Below, in pieces: positions 35,986 to 46,903 of a DNA stretch of 64,000 nucleotides (the stretch's first letter is position 1; each line of letters starts with the position of its first letter). A model generated the notes under the pieces. It was not told where the DNA came from. It made no database searches and was given only the letters and a program-made list of their open reading frames with translations. The DNA is from CAWKAV01 sp963847735. GTDB lineage: Bacteria > Desulfobacterota > Desulfuromonadia > Desulfuromonadales > BM103. Where the stretch lies: assembly GCA_963847735.1 (NCBI GenBank), contig CAWKAV010000003.1, positions 62,001 through 126,000 of the forward strand, written 5' to 3'. A program made the position numbers and the translations under genes.

Positions 35986-37293
35986 TTACAGGATCAGTCC
36001 ACCGAAGACGAATCCCAGGACCACGGCACAGGCAATGGTGCAAACGCCGGGGATCAGGAACGGATGGTCGAAAACATATTTGCCGACCCGGGTCGAACCG
36101 GTATCGTCAAACTCAACCGCAGCCAGCAGGGTCGGATAGGTCGGCAGAATAAACAGGGCGCTGACCGAGGCAAAGGCGGCGATGGCCGCTACCGGACTGA
36201 CGCCGAGCGCCAGCGCGGCCGGCATCAGCGCCTTGGTGGTGGCTGCCTGCGAGTAGAGCAGCATGGCAGCAAAAAAGAGCACCACGGCCAGCATCCACGG
36301 GTACTTTGTAAGCAGTGCGCCGGCAAAAACATTGATCTCTTCCATATGGGCGGCAACAAAAGTCGTGCCGAGCCAGGCAACGCCGAGCACACAGATACAG
36401 GCGCTCATCCCCGACTTGAAGGTCGCTGCGTTGAGAATATTCTTGGCATCAATCTTACAAAACAAGGTGATCAGCGTCGCGGCACCGAGCATGAAAGTGA
36501 TGATCGCATCATCACGCTTGAGGATCGGGTTCTCGATCAGGTTGAAAGTGGAACTGATCGCCATGGCATACGCAACCACGGCGAAGATACTGACACCGAA
36601 GATCAGGACCGCCCGTTTCGCTTCCGGCGTGATCTCCACCTGCTGGTCACTTGAGTCGTCCATGTTGATCAGACCCTTCGCCAGGCGATCCTGATAGATG
36701 GGATCATCTTTTAACTCTTTGCCCAAAAAGTTGGCGATGAAGGCACCGAACATGACAGCGAGAAAACTGCTCGGAATGGCGATCATCAACAGCTGGACAT
36801 AATCGACGCCGACCTTTTCCAGCTCGCTGGAGAAGAAGACTACGGCGGCGGAAATCGGCGAGGCGGTGATGCCGATCTGCGCACCGACGGTGGCGATGGA
36901 GAGCGGCCGTGACGGCCTGATCCCGGCGCGCTTGGCCACTTCCGCAATCACCGGCAGGGTCGAGAAGGCCGTGTGACCGGTTCCGGCAAACATGGTCATG
37001 GTATAGGTGACTATCGGGGCCAGGAAGGTGATGTATTTCGGATTACTTTTAAGAATTTTCGTCGCGATGTGCACCAGGTAGTCAAGTCCGCCAGCCACCT
37101 GCATGGCGGCAATCGCGGCGATCACCCCCATGATGATAAGGATAACGTCCACCGGTATAGCCCCCGGCTTGAGGCCGAAGACAACCCCGAGAACCAACAC
37201 ACCGAATCCGCCGGCAAAACCGATGCCGATGCTGCCCAGTCGCGCGCCCAGCCAGATAAAAAACAACACGACCAACAATTCAACGATCCACAT
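35986..37293 (-). CDS. Anaerobic C4-dicarboxylate transporter (Dcu family)
   Basis: A 435-residue inner-membrane exchanger, most like DcuA/DcuB. MWIVELLVVLFFIWLGARLG at the N-terminus, FAGTGHTAFSTLPVIAEVAK, IGITASPISAAVVF and LPTYPTLLAAVEFDDTGSTR are diagnostic. In anaerobes Dcu carriers swap fumarate, malate or aspartate for succinate. Aspartase lies upstream in the same direction, so aspartate uptake and conversion to fumarate is the likely context. Frame intact. Confidence 0.92.
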   Translation of the reverse strand: MWIVELLVVLFFIWLGARLGSIGIGFAGGFGVLVLGVVFGLKPGAIPVDVILIIMGVIAAIAAMQVAGGLDYLVHIATKILKSNPKYITFLAPIVTYTMTMFAGTGHTAFSTLPVIAEVAKRAGIRPSRPLSIATVGAQIGITASPISAAVVFFSSELEKVGVDYVQLLMIAIPSSFLAVMFGAFIANFLGKELKDDPIYQDRLAKGLINMDDSSDQQVEITPEAKRAVLIFGVSIFAVVAYAMAISSTFNLIENPILKRDDAIITFMLGAATLITLFCKIDAKNILNAATFKSGMSACICVLGVAWLGTTFVAAHMEEINVFAGALLTKYPWMLAVVLFFAAMLLYSQAATTKALMPAALALGVSPVAAIAAFASVSALFILPTYPTLLAAVEFDDTGSTRVGKYVFDHPFLIPGVCTIACAVVLGFVFGGLIL

Positions 37294-37348
37294 GTCAACT
37301 CTCCTTATTCAGGTTCGGGTATCATCCTGCAATACCGAGAATCATCAC

Positions 37349-37864
37349 TCAGGGAATCCGGTAAGTCCCGCTCAGATCGAGGGTCTGGCCGGTGACTGAT
37401 TCTCCCCCGGCTTCCTTCAGGAAGGTGACCGCCGACCAGACGAAGGACAGTTCGCCGCTGATCCCCTTAAGGTGCTCGGTTCCGCCGACGATACTGCCGG
37501 TGACTTTGCTGTTCGACTGAAGTTGATCGCTTTGCAGCGTCATGTAGAGTTCCGGCCCGTCAAGATCCTTCCAGACACAGCGGGCGACCGAACCGGTTAC
37601 GGAATCAGAGAGGCCGACACACGTTGACCAGTAGTCTTTCTTCTTTCCAAGGTTTGTCTGCAGACTCACATGACCGGAAATTTCGAAGGTATAGATTTGC
37701 CGGTCTTCGCTGAAGGCAAAAGGTTTTCTGGTACCGTTGGCGATCCAGGTACCCTTGAAGTCGCCGACCTCCGCGGCCTGGACCTCTGTCAGGGCACCGG
37801 CTGTGAGCAGCAGAACCACGAAAAGAATGCTCCGACAAAGTTTTTTTGAAAATGTCGCGTTCAT
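37349..37864 (-). CDS. Secreted barrel-like protein, paralogue of 35382
   Basis: A 171-residue protein with a Sec signal (FVVLLLTAGALTEVQA). The mature domain parallels 35382: DFKGTWIANG, FEISGHVSL, ARCVWKDLDG, IVGGTEHLKGISGELSFVW, GQTLDLSGTYRI. It most likely folds as a small beta barrel of the allene-oxide-cyclase or lipocalin-like kind. It lies between aspartase and the Dcu carrier. Function unknown; ligand binding near the carriers is speculative. Confidence 0.65.
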   Translation of the reverse strand: MNATFSKKLCRSILFVVLLLTAGALTEVQAAEVGDFKGTWIANGTRKPFAFSEDRQIYTFEISGHVSLQTNLGKKKDYWSTCVGLSDSVTGSVARCVWKDLDGPELYMTLQSDQLQSNSKVTGSIVGGTEHLKGISGELSFVWSAVTFLKEAGGESVTGQTLDLSGTYRIP

Positions 37865-37973
37865 GCTTTTGTCCTCATGGATGCGTGTTCATAGTTACTG
37901 TACGAACGGCCTCAAGCCAAAGGGCCTCAGGGGGAGCCCCTTCCCCCCGATGCACAAAAGAAGAGATACGAGC

Positions 37974-39838
<1,865 letters not shown>

Positions 39839-40047
39839 GAGCGTTCTCCTTAATTTTTGTGGCCTGAAATTGATTATTCAAGCTAAAGAGACTTAAATAC
39901 CCTCTTACAACTTTCGCGCCCCGCAATTACTTTGCCTGGGCAACTCGTTTGGAAAAGTTAATTGCTATTTTTTAACTATATCAGACAAAAATTAGCAGAA
40001 AAGCAAGCAGGTCATTAATTCATTTGGAGAGTCGTGATAAAAAGAAA

Positions 40048-40069
40048 GGGCACCCAGTAACGGGCGCCC
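40048..40069 (-). terminator. Terminator after the periplasmic binding protein gene
   Basis: On the minus strand GGGCGCCC and GGGTGCCC pair over 8 bp around a 6-nt loop, followed by TTTCTTTTT. It ends the transcript of the gene at 40147. Confidence 0.8.
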
Positions 40070-40146
40070 ATAAGAAGCCAAGTAGCCAGAATCTCGGCGC
40101 TTGACAATTATGATCAATAGCTTTTAAAAGTTGTCGTCTTTACAGC

Positions 40147-40944
40147 TCAAGGCAACTGCTCAAACCATGACCGGCTCTGGAACCACTTCTCCTGCAGAGA
40201 ATTCATCTCCCCGGACAGGATCAGTGTTTTCATAATATTTTCCAAAGCATTGATCAACAAGGCGTCTTCACGCACAGCAATGCCGAGAGGTTCGACAGTC
40301 AATTTTGTTTCACCCACAACCAATTGCTTCTCAGAATAGCTAGCAGCCATGTAGGCGCAGAACGGGTAATCCGCAATCACGGCGTCGGCCTTGTCCTGTA
40401 AAAGCATCTCGATTGCGCTGTCGTATGAATCAGCAAGGGTCAGGTTGGCTTTTGGTGCCATCTTCTCGACCACGTCCTGACTTGTTGAGCCTTTCAGCGT
40501 GGCAACCTTGAATTTTTCGCTGTTCAACCCCTCCTTTTTCAGCAACTCGACGGACTTGAGTTTGAGGAGAATCCCTTTCCCTGAAACAATGTAGGGTCCG
40601 ATGAACGCAACTTTCGTATTGCGCTCGGGGGTCATGGTCATCCCGGACAGAATCATATCAATCTTGCCTGATTGCAGCGCCGGGAGTAATTCAGCGAAAG
40701 GCATCCTGGAGAAGCTGACTTTCAAATTCATACTCTGGGTAATTGAACGGGCAAGATCAGCATCGAGGCCGATAAGCTCTGCCTCTTTTGACATGGCATT
40801 CAGAGGCGGCTGATTACCCGTCATGCCAACCACTAATTCACCTTTTTTCAGAATGTCATCGAAAATCGGACCAGCGAGGGCAGCACCAAAACAGACGAAG
40901 ACCGCCGAGAGAACGAACACCATGGACCATAAAACCTTCCTCAT
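40147..40944 (-). CDS. Family 3 extracellular solute-binding protein (orphan)
   Basis: A 265-residue periplasmic protein with a Sec signal (VFVCFGAALA). The fold is that of amino-acid ABC-transporter binding proteins: KGELVVGMTGNQPPLNAMSK, IGLDADLARSITQSMNLKV, LPALQSGKIDMILSGMTMTP, and DAVIADYPFCAYMA. No permease or ATPase gene is adjacent, and its own terminator follows, so it is an orphan that may feed a transporter elsewhere or act as a sensor. The ligand cannot be told from sequence. Confidence 0.88.
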   Translation of the reverse strand: MRKVLWSMVFVLSAVFVCFGAALAGPIFDDILKKGELVVGMTGNQPPLNAMSKEAELIGLDADLARSITQSMNLKVSFSRMPFAELLPALQSGKIDMILSGMTMTPERNTKVAFIGPYIVSGKGILLKLKSVELLKKEGLNSEKFKVATLKGSTSQDVVEKMAPKANLTLADSYDSAIEMLLQDKADAVIADYPFCAYMAASYSEKQLVVGETKLTVEPLGIAVREDALLINALENIMKTLILSGEMNSLQEKWFQSRSWFEQLP

Positions 40945-41075
40945 AAGACACTCCCTTATAAAATGATGTTGTTGTTTATTTTAAGCTTCATCTCTTTAGC
41001 TCAATTCTGAGATGAGTTCCTGATCTCAGGTTGTCATTACGGCCGAATGTCTCCGGCGGGTTTTGAAACAAGCCT

Positions 41076-42332
41076 CTAAAAGCGCCATTCTGCGTTCAGA
41101 CTCACGAAATGGATGGCCGCGTTTTCGTAGGTGCCCGAAACTCGTCCGGCCAGTGGTGAACGCTCAATGTCCATGTCCAGGTCACCGCCCCAGGCCAGTT
41201 CATAGGCTGCGCTGAGCGTCAGATCCTTCGACCAGTCGTAACGTCCGCCCAGACCGAAGCGCCAGCTTTCACCAACGGGGAGAGCCGGCCCGAGATCTTT
41301 TTCGTCGATCATGGCGCTGTCATAAGCGATGCCGGCCGTCAGCAGCCAGGGTTCGGTGACCCGGTACTGGGCGCCGAGGGCGACGTGCCAGGTGTCTTTG
41401 TAGTCAAGGTCGGTGGTGAGATCAACCTTGGTATCACTGATGTCAACATCGACCTTGCCGAACTCAGACCAGTCCTGCCAGCCGAGATTCGCCATGAGGG
41501 CCAAGCGATCGTTGACATCGTGGTAGACGCTGAACATGACTGCCTGAGGCATGGTCATGCCGAGGTCGATGGTCCGGGTCCCAAAGCCGAGTGCTTCCGT
41601 CAGCCTGTCGCCGAAACCGCTGATATCAGCCTTGTCCGAGAAATCGAGGTCTGCGGCCGAAAGGTAGGTGAGACCAAATCGTGTCCCGGGCACCGGTTCA
41701 TACAGCACGCCAAGGTTGAATTGCACCGTCCAGTCTTCATCTTTGAGTTTGAGCTCAGCGTCATCTCCTTCGACAATACGGTTGATTGCCATCTTCTGTT
41801 CCAGCATGCCGTAGACCATCGACACCCCTGCCCCCACCGAGAACTGGTCGTTGACCTGCCAGGCAATGGCCGGCTGGATAAAGACAGCCTGCAAGGTCAC
41901 TTCCTGCACGTAATAGCGGCCGACCCAGTCATCCTGGTAGTCGAGGGCGAGACCGAAGTTGCCACCTATCGCCAGGCCGAGCGCCAGCTTGTCGTTGACC
42001 GGGTGGACGTAGAACATCCCTCCGGCCGGTATCCAGCCGTTGCTGTCGCCGCTGTCGGCCGGCCCCACCGTGGTGTTGCTATCAGGGGAAAAATCGATGT
42101 GGATATACATCGGTTGCGCCCCGAGCATCAAGGAAGGCCTCTCTAGCCGTGTCATCCCCGCCGGGTTGGTGAAGGCCGTCGATGCGTCCTGGGCCCGGGC
42201 GGCATAGCCAGCCGCGGCGAGACCAACATCAGGGCCGCCGATTTCGTAAAGGTAAAGACCGCCAGCCTGTGCACTTGACAGTGTCAGAAACAAACCCAGA
42301 AACCCTAAAAAACCAATTGCTAAAGTTCTCAT
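41076..42332 (-). CDS. FadL/OmpP1/TodX family outer-membrane protein
   Basis: A 418-residue beta-barrel for uptake of hydrophobic compounds such as long-chain fatty acids or aromatics. A signal peptide (FLTLSSAQAG) is followed by GLYLYEIGGPDVGLAAAGYA and ARAQDASTAFTNPAGMTRLE, the N-terminal hatch with the family NPAG motif. The chain ends in Phe (EWRF), the signal for outer-membrane assembly. No acyl-CoA genes are adjacent. Confidence 0.92.
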   Translation of the reverse strand: MRTLAIGFLGFLGLFLTLSSAQAGGLYLYEIGGPDVGLAAAGYAARAQDASTAFTNPAGMTRLERPSLMLGAQPMYIHIDFSPDSNTTVGPADSGDSNGWIPAGGMFYVHPVNDKLALGLAIGGNFGLALDYQDDWVGRYYVQEVTLQAVFIQPAIAWQVNDQFSVGAGVSMVYGMLEQKMAINRIVEGDDAELKLKDEDWTVQFNLGVLYEPVPGTRFGLTYLSAADLDFSDKADISGFGDRLTEALGFGTRTIDLGMTMPQAVMFSVYHDVNDRLALMANLGWQDWSEFGKVDVDISDTKVDLTTDLDYKDTWHVALGAQYRVTEPWLLTAGIAYDSAMIDEKDLGPALPVGESWRFGLGGRYDWSKDLTLSAAYELAWGGDLDMDIERSPLAGRVSGTYENAAIHFVSLNAEWRF

Positions 42333-42401
42333 AATATTTGTTCCTAAATTAGGTTGTGATCAGAAATCATCGATCCTGAAAAATTGTTGTCAACGCAAAG
42401 G

Positions 42402-42428
42402 AGCTACCCAGCCACAAAAGCTGGGTAG
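42402..42428 (-). terminator. Terminator after the Gly-rich protein gene
   Basis: A perfect 10-bp stem (GCTACCCAGC and GCTGGGTAGC) with a 7-nt loop lies 35 nt past the stop of the gene at 42463. The T-tract on the minus strand is short (TCCTTTG). Confidence 0.65.
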
Positions 42429-42462
42429 CAACAGACCGCATTGATCGAGATCCGCATTATCC

Positions 42463-43233
42463 TCAGTACCCCGGTGGCGGACCACCGGCAATGTAAACAA
42501 CCGTGCCGCTCTGGTAGCCGCGGCTGTACCAGGTGGTGCCGCACTGGTAGTAGGTCGTGGAGCCGTTGGCGATTATTGTCGTGCTCGTACAGGGCAGCGT
42601 CGTCACGTAGGTCGGTGACGCTGCAGCGGCACCGACCGCCACACCCACAGCGGCGCCGACTACAAACGCAGCGGCGGCATCATCATGGTAATAGTGGTCA
42701 TCCCAACCGCCATGATGGTTGTCCTCGGCAAAGTCCTGCCAGTCTTCACGAGCATCGTTCCGATAATCCTGGCGGTCCCCTATGTTCTCGTCCCGGTTTC
42801 CCTGCCGGTCACCGGCGTTATCCTGGCGTTGACCCTGCCGGTCGCCGGCATTCTCCTGGCGCTGGCCCTGACCCTGACCCACAGAAGCACCTGCCTGGCG
42901 ACTTCCTGACTGCGTTTGGCGTTGTGTCGATGCCTGAGTCGAGCGCTGGGAAGCTCCTGCCTGCCTGGTCGATGACTGCGCCGGACGCTGCGATGCGCTC
43001 GCCTGACGGCTTGATGACTGCGTCGGACGCTGCGACGCAGAACGGGAAGAGAAGCCCCCACCGCTCGCGGCACTGCTGCGCGAGAAGCCACCGCCACCGC
43101 CACCGCCGCCACCGCCACCGCCACCGCCACCGCCTCGGCCACCACCACGGGCTTCAGCCATACCGACAAGGGTGGTCACGAGCAGGAACATTATTCCGAT
43201 AAAAAGTACGAATACTGGAGATTTATGAGACAT
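42463..43233 (-). CDS. Secreted Gly/Ser/Gln-rich protein
   Basis: A 256-residue low-complexity secreted protein. After a signal peptide (LLVTTLVGMAEA) comes a run of about 17 glycines, then Ser/Gln/Arg-rich repeats (QRPTQSSSRQASAS, AGDRQGQRQDN type), then a short hydrophobic AAAAFVVGAAVGVAVGAAA segment and a C-terminal domain with two cysteines (LPCTSTTIIANGSTTYYQCG, GTTWYSRGYQSGTVVYI). The C-terminal domain resembles those found in DUF-type proteins paired with DUF2092. AGGAGG precedes the ATG, which overlaps the DUF2092 stop (TAATG), so the pair is one operon. Confidence 0.75.
   Translation of the reverse strand: MSHKSPVFVLFIGIMFLLVTTLVGMAEARGGGRGGGGGGGGGGGGGGGGFSRSSAASGGGFSSRSASQRPTQSSSRQASASQRPAQSSTRQAGASQRSTQASTQRQTQSGSRQAGASVGQGQGQRQENAGDRQGQRQDNAGDRQGNRDENIGDRQDYRNDAREDWQDFAEDNHHGGWDDHYYHDDAAAAFVVGAAVGVAVGAAAASPTYVTTLPCTSTTIIANGSTTYYQCGTTWYSRGYQSGTVVYIAGGPPPGY
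43088..43136. repeat. CCACCG microsatellite encoding polyglycine
   Basis: Tandem CCACCG/CCGCCA units on the plus strand, about 48 bp, encode the polyglycine tract of the secreted Gly-rich protein. Such a repeat is prone to length change by slippage in 3-nt steps, which would keep the frame. Confidence 0.7.
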
Positions 43234-44100
43234 TATTCGCCTCCTTTCTGCGCGGGGAGTGAACCCTTCTGACGCACGGGAGCCAGGAGTGGAACCTGCT
43301 CTGCACCCGCCGGCGGGGTAAAGATGAAGCTGTCGGCAGCAACCTTGGGCGCGAGGGACCACTCGGTGAAGTCACCCCGGAACTGCGGTTGGCCCGGCGC
43401 ATTCTTGTAGGTGATAATGACCCTGCGTGGCAGCGGCTCATTGCCTTGCGCAACCCACAGCTGCATATCGACATCTTCCGAGCGGATGGCCAGATGGTCG
43501 GTGACAACGTCGAAGAGGGTATTCTCCTCCACATAGCTGATCGCCGTGATCCTTCTCCTCCACCTGCTCCGCGAAGCCGGTATGAAGCATGCGGGCCATG
43601 GGCAGGGTAAACTGCAGGTCCCTGACCACGTAGACCAGGGTGTCGTCCACCGTGCCTGGTTTTTCGACCCGCGCGAAAACATTTTCATCGGCCTTGAACG
43701 CGGTGATCTGTTTGCCGTCAAACAGGATCAGCCCCTGGTCGCCGTCGCTGCGTTCAACCTCGACACGCATCCGGTCGGGACGTTGCAGCAGAATGTTGCG
43801 TTTCTCGCCGAACTCGATGTACTGGCCGTCCTCCTGGATCGCGTCGTAGCCGCTGCGAATCGTCACGCTGAAGGCTGGCGCCCTGGCAATGAAGTTGGCC
43901 ATATTCATGAGGATCGCCTTGGCTTCCGGATCCTGCTCAGCAGCTGTTGCCGCTGGTGCGTCGGCAGCAGGCGCGTCAGCGTCGGCCAGCGCCGGAGCGA
44001 CGCTGAAAGTCAAGAGGGTGAGCACTATTAGGCTGGCCCAAAAGGGCCGCCTAAACCGGAGTTGTGCGTTTTGCTTCACTGTTTTTCTGGTTTTTTGCAT
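43233..44100 (-). CDS. DUF2092 family periplasmic protein (frameshifted)
   Basis: A secreted protein of about 288 residues. The signal peptide ends near TFSVAPALA; an Ala/Asp-rich linker follows. The body has ILMNMANFIARAPAFSVTIR, GEKRNILLQRPDRMRVEVER and DGKQITAFKADENVFARVEK, as in DUF2092, related in fold to LolA-like carriers. One extra base near 43553 breaks the frame at EE-RITAISYVEE. I chose the ATG at 44100, which has AAAGGAG 10 nt upstream; an ATG at 44121 is an alternative. First gene of a two-gene operon. Confidence 0.8.
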
Positions 44101-44312
44101 AATGGAATAATCTCCTTTCATGTTGGCAGCTTGAATCTAATGCGGACTGCGTATTGCGTTTGAGGGCGAGTTGTCATTTTAGTCACCCGTTACTGATTAA
44201 AGACGGCAAACATTATACCTCATATTTTCTGAAAAAACCCTCCGTGTCGGCCATAATTTCTCATAGGTATCGATAATAGGTGCCAGTAAGGGCAACTCTT
44301 AGGGGGCGATGA

Positions 44313-44561
44313 TTTCACTGATGACGCATTGAGCAGATCCGGGCAAAGCGATTATTGGAGGCTAGGGCTGTGGCTGCCCTGCTGATACGAGAGTGTGAAC
44401 GTCTTTCACTGACAAAGTTCGACAATTGCATCAACGGGGATATCAGCAGTTTGAGTCAGGGTGTCAGCCGTCTGCTGAAGCGGTCGGAGTGCAACAAGGC
44501 TCTCACGGAAAAGATGAAACTGGTTCAGTCACGCCCTATTATGCCAGTAAGTCAAGCCTGA
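44313..44561 (+). pseudogene. C-terminal remnant of a REP-associated transposase-like gene
   Basis: A short frame reads IEQIRAKRLLEARAVAALLI, RECERLSLT, then ISSLSQGVSRLLKRSECNKA and LTEKMKLVQSR. This is like the DnaA-related helix-turn-helix tail seen in REP-associated tyrosine transposases (Y1/IS200 superfamily). The catalytic HUH and Tyr parts are absent, and a stop precedes the fragment. It lies in an otherwise gene-free stretch of 600 bp. Confidence 0.4.
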
Positions 44562-44696
44562 CACCTGTTCTTACCTGTTCTCAACAGTGCCAGCAGAGGA
44601 TTTTAAATTGCTGGAAATATGTTATAATTCCGATAGGAAAGGTCTTCCGACCGCCACTCCAATTCATTGACATCACCAACAAGGGAAGGAGGATAT

Positions 44697-45395
44697 ATGC
44701 CCACAGGAGAGCTTTTTCCATCAGTCGAGCGACGGCTTAAAGCGTATCATGAGCTGAGCCATCGGGTCAGGGGGTTGGAGGGTTCGGCCTCTTTGAAACC
44801 GACCATTACCCTGTCCCGGGAGTTCGGCTGCGAGGCTTATCCGGTCTCGGAAGAGCTAGTCAGGCTGGCGGAGAAAAAAACCGGCGAACCCTGGCTGCTG
44901 GTCGACAAATCCCTGCTGGAGGCCGTCGCCAAAGAACACAACGTCCCTGAAGAGATCTTGCACTCTCTGGGCAGCAAGCCGCGCTGGGTCGATGACATGA
45001 TGGCGACCTTTTCCGCGAAATGGAAAAGCGACGCGGATTACTACCGGCTGCTCTGCAGGCAGGTCGCAATGATTGCCACCGCCGGCAACGCCGTTATCGT
45101 TGGCCTGGGGGCGCCGTTTATCACAAGATCTTTGAAGAACTGCTTCCGTTACCGGCTGATTGCGGATCACGAATTCAAGGTGAATTCCATTGCCCGACGT
45201 ATGAAGATCACCAAGCAGGAGGCGGAACTCGTCGTCATTGATAAGCAGAAGGAGCGGGACCGGGTTCTGCGCAAACTTCTCGACTCGGACCTGCGGGATC
45301 CGCTGCTTTATCACGCAATTTTCAACAACGGCAGGATCAAGAGTCGGCAGATCGCCAGGCTTATCCTGGACCATGCCCTGACCAGCAACACTTGA
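44697..45395 (+). CDS. Cytidylate kinase-like protein
   Basis: A 232-residue protein of the cytidylate-kinase-like family. I chose the ATG at 44697 because AAGGAGGATAT precedes it. The family start of the kinase fold is ITLSREFGCEAYPVSEELVR, where the usual P-loop is replaced by an SREFG-type loop; WLLVDKSLLEAVAKEHNVPE, AVIVGLGAPFITRSL and FRYRLIADHEFKV follow. The physiological phosphoryl acceptor is not known. It stands alone between DUF2092 and a convergent lipoprotein gene. Confidence 0.78.
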   Translation: MPTGELFPSVERRLKAYHELSHRVRGLEGSASLKPTITLSREFGCEAYPVSEELVRLAEKKTGEPWLLVDKSLLEAVAKEHNVPEEILHSLGSKPRWVDDMMATFSAKWKSDADYYRLLCRQVAMIATAGNAVIVGLGAPFITRSLKNCFRYRLIADHEFKVNSIARRMKITKQEAELVVIDKQKERDRVLRKLLDSDLRDPLLYHAIFNNGRIKSRQIARLILDHALTSNT

Positions 45396-45544
45396 CTCCA
45401 TCTGGGTGACACACAAGACACGGCTCAAGAGGAAATGGCCACCATAGGACAATCTCTGGTGGCCATGAATTTACGAAGTGACGTTAGTCTGATCGGTAGC
45501 GTTCAACCGCTACAATGGAAAGAAGTCAAATAAGCCCCTTCTCT

Positions 45545-46177
45545 TTAAGATCTTTCGACTGCGGCGTTTACATAATTCTGCACCATTTTATCGAGCCCCC
45601 CCTCAAGAACCATTTCAAACTGTGCCGACCATATCAACTGTTCGGTTCTTAAGTCGTACATGACTGACTCGACGGTCAGGACGACGAACTCAGTTGTTGT
45701 TGCCGGCTCATAAATGACATCATACCTCTGTCCGTAATAATTGCCCCAACTGTTGTAGTAACCGGGGCGGGCATAGCTGCCATAGCCGCCATAGAAAGGC
45801 CCCGGATGGTATCCGTAAACCTGCCCGGGGTTAACCACCGTTTCCTTGCGCTGGCCGATCAGTCTTGTCAGCAGGACCGAGTCGCATCCCTTCTCAGCCA
45901 TTTTTTTGGCCAGGATTTCTTTGTTGACTTCCTGGCTGGTCGAGATATCTCTGTAGCTGGCCTCAGTCGACACCCCCATGCTGAAGAGGTGATTGCTGAA
46001 GGAGTCCTCGAAGACCCGCCGATTCATTTCACTTTTGGCAATACCGACGATGTAGACTTTCTTGATCGGGCCCTTGAAATCAGAACTTTTCCAGGAGCCG
46101 GTCAACTCGGGGCCGGAGCAGGCAACCATTGTAAGTCCAATAAATATCAACCCTAAAATTCGAGTGATCAAGGCCAT
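45545..46177 (-). CDS. DUF4136-like lipoprotein
   Basis: A 210-residue lipoprotein with lipobox TMVACS. SDFKGPIKKVYIVGIAKSEM, FSNHLFSMGVSTEASYRDI, KKMAEKGCDSVLLTRLIGQR and LTVESVMYDLRTEQLIWSAQ correspond to the DUF4136 pattern. A Gly/Tyr-rich insert (YHPGPFYGGYGSYARPGYYN) lies between. Function is unknown. Such proteins often act at the envelope. Single gene, transcribed away from the VOC gene. Confidence 0.7.
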   Translation of the reverse strand: MALITRILGLIFIGLTMVACSGPELTGSWKSSDFKGPIKKVYIVGIAKSEMNRRVFEDSFSNHLFSMGVSTEASYRDISTSQEVNKEILAKKMAEKGCDSVLLTRLIGQRKETVVNPGQVYGYHPGPFYGGYGSYARPGYYNSWGNYYGQRYDVIYEPATTTEFVVLTVESVMYDLRTEQLIWSAQFEMVLEGGLDKMVQNYVNAAVERS

Positions 46178-46429
46178 CGTTTTTTCTCCTTAATTCTAGA
46201 GATCTCTCTAAATCTTTTATGAGAAGGAAACATATCATACCCGTTACCAATCGTATTTCTATCATCTTATGGCTTGAGCGGTCTATACGTTTAGTTAAGT
46301 CAGGAGTGCCATCGAGACCAGAGGATCTTCAACTTGATAGTGACGACACCTTTCCTCGACATGGCGCTCGTGGCATATCTCTGAACATTGACTAATTAGC
46401 CTATTCTTCCCCACAACAGCTGGAGTTTT

Positions 46430-46650
46430 AAACGATCACAGGAGTCCCTCCGCTGCTAGGCGGTGGGATTCCTGGTTTTTCAAATAACACCACCGGAACC
46501 TTCCGGTTCTTACCTGCCATGTGTCGCCAGGTATATTCCCGCCGCAGAAAACTTTCACCCAGAAAGATGATCGCCATCAGGCTGCTGAAGATGATCCTTA
46601 ATTGTGTGGCCCTTGGGGCCTTTTGCCGAGAGAAAATAATCTTATAATTA
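46430..46650 (-). pseudogene. Possible DMT/EamA permease remnant
   Basis: One frame reads ATQLRIIFSSLMAIIFLGES then FLRREYTWRHMAG, which resembles the penultimate helix of EamA-type permeases (LxxLFLGE). The similarity stops where two palindromes begin (46439-46507). No start or full-length frame exists. This rests on about 30 residues. Confidence 0.35.
46439..46474. repeat. REP/IS605-end-like imperfect palindrome
   Basis: CAGGA-x-TCCC-x-CCGC, a 6-nt loop, then GCGG-x-GGGA-x-TCCTG (symmetric mismatches). A second perfect palindrome, ACCGGAA-GG-TTCCGGT, is at 46492-46507. Paired hairpins with symmetric mismatches resemble REP units or the ends of IS200/IS605 elements. Confidence 0.45.
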
Positions 46651-46686
46651 CAGCATGTTGTATCGTTGTAAAATCGACAACCCTCT

Positions 46687-46714
46687 TTGACATCTCTCCC
46701 TTGTCGGATATAAT
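46687..46714 (+). promoter_or_regulatory. Strong sigma-70 promoter of the VOC lipoprotein gene
   Basis: TTGACA (46687-46692), a 16-nt spacer and TATAAT (46709-46714), both perfect consensus boxes. The gene starts at 46904, giving a leader of about 180 nt with no obvious reading frame. Confidence 0.7.
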
Positions 46715-46903
46715 TAGTTGCGCTTTTCCATAGTATCAGTCACTGAGAATTTGGTTGTGCCCGCGGGAGGCGAAGACCGATGAACGCTTTCCCTCTGACA
46801 TTTGCAGTCTCGATAGATCATGTGCTGCTTAAGTCCTAGGCGGCATTTGAGCGGATCGAAGCGATGAAGTTTTCTGTTCTTTTTAGTTAAGGAGATTAAT
46901 TTT

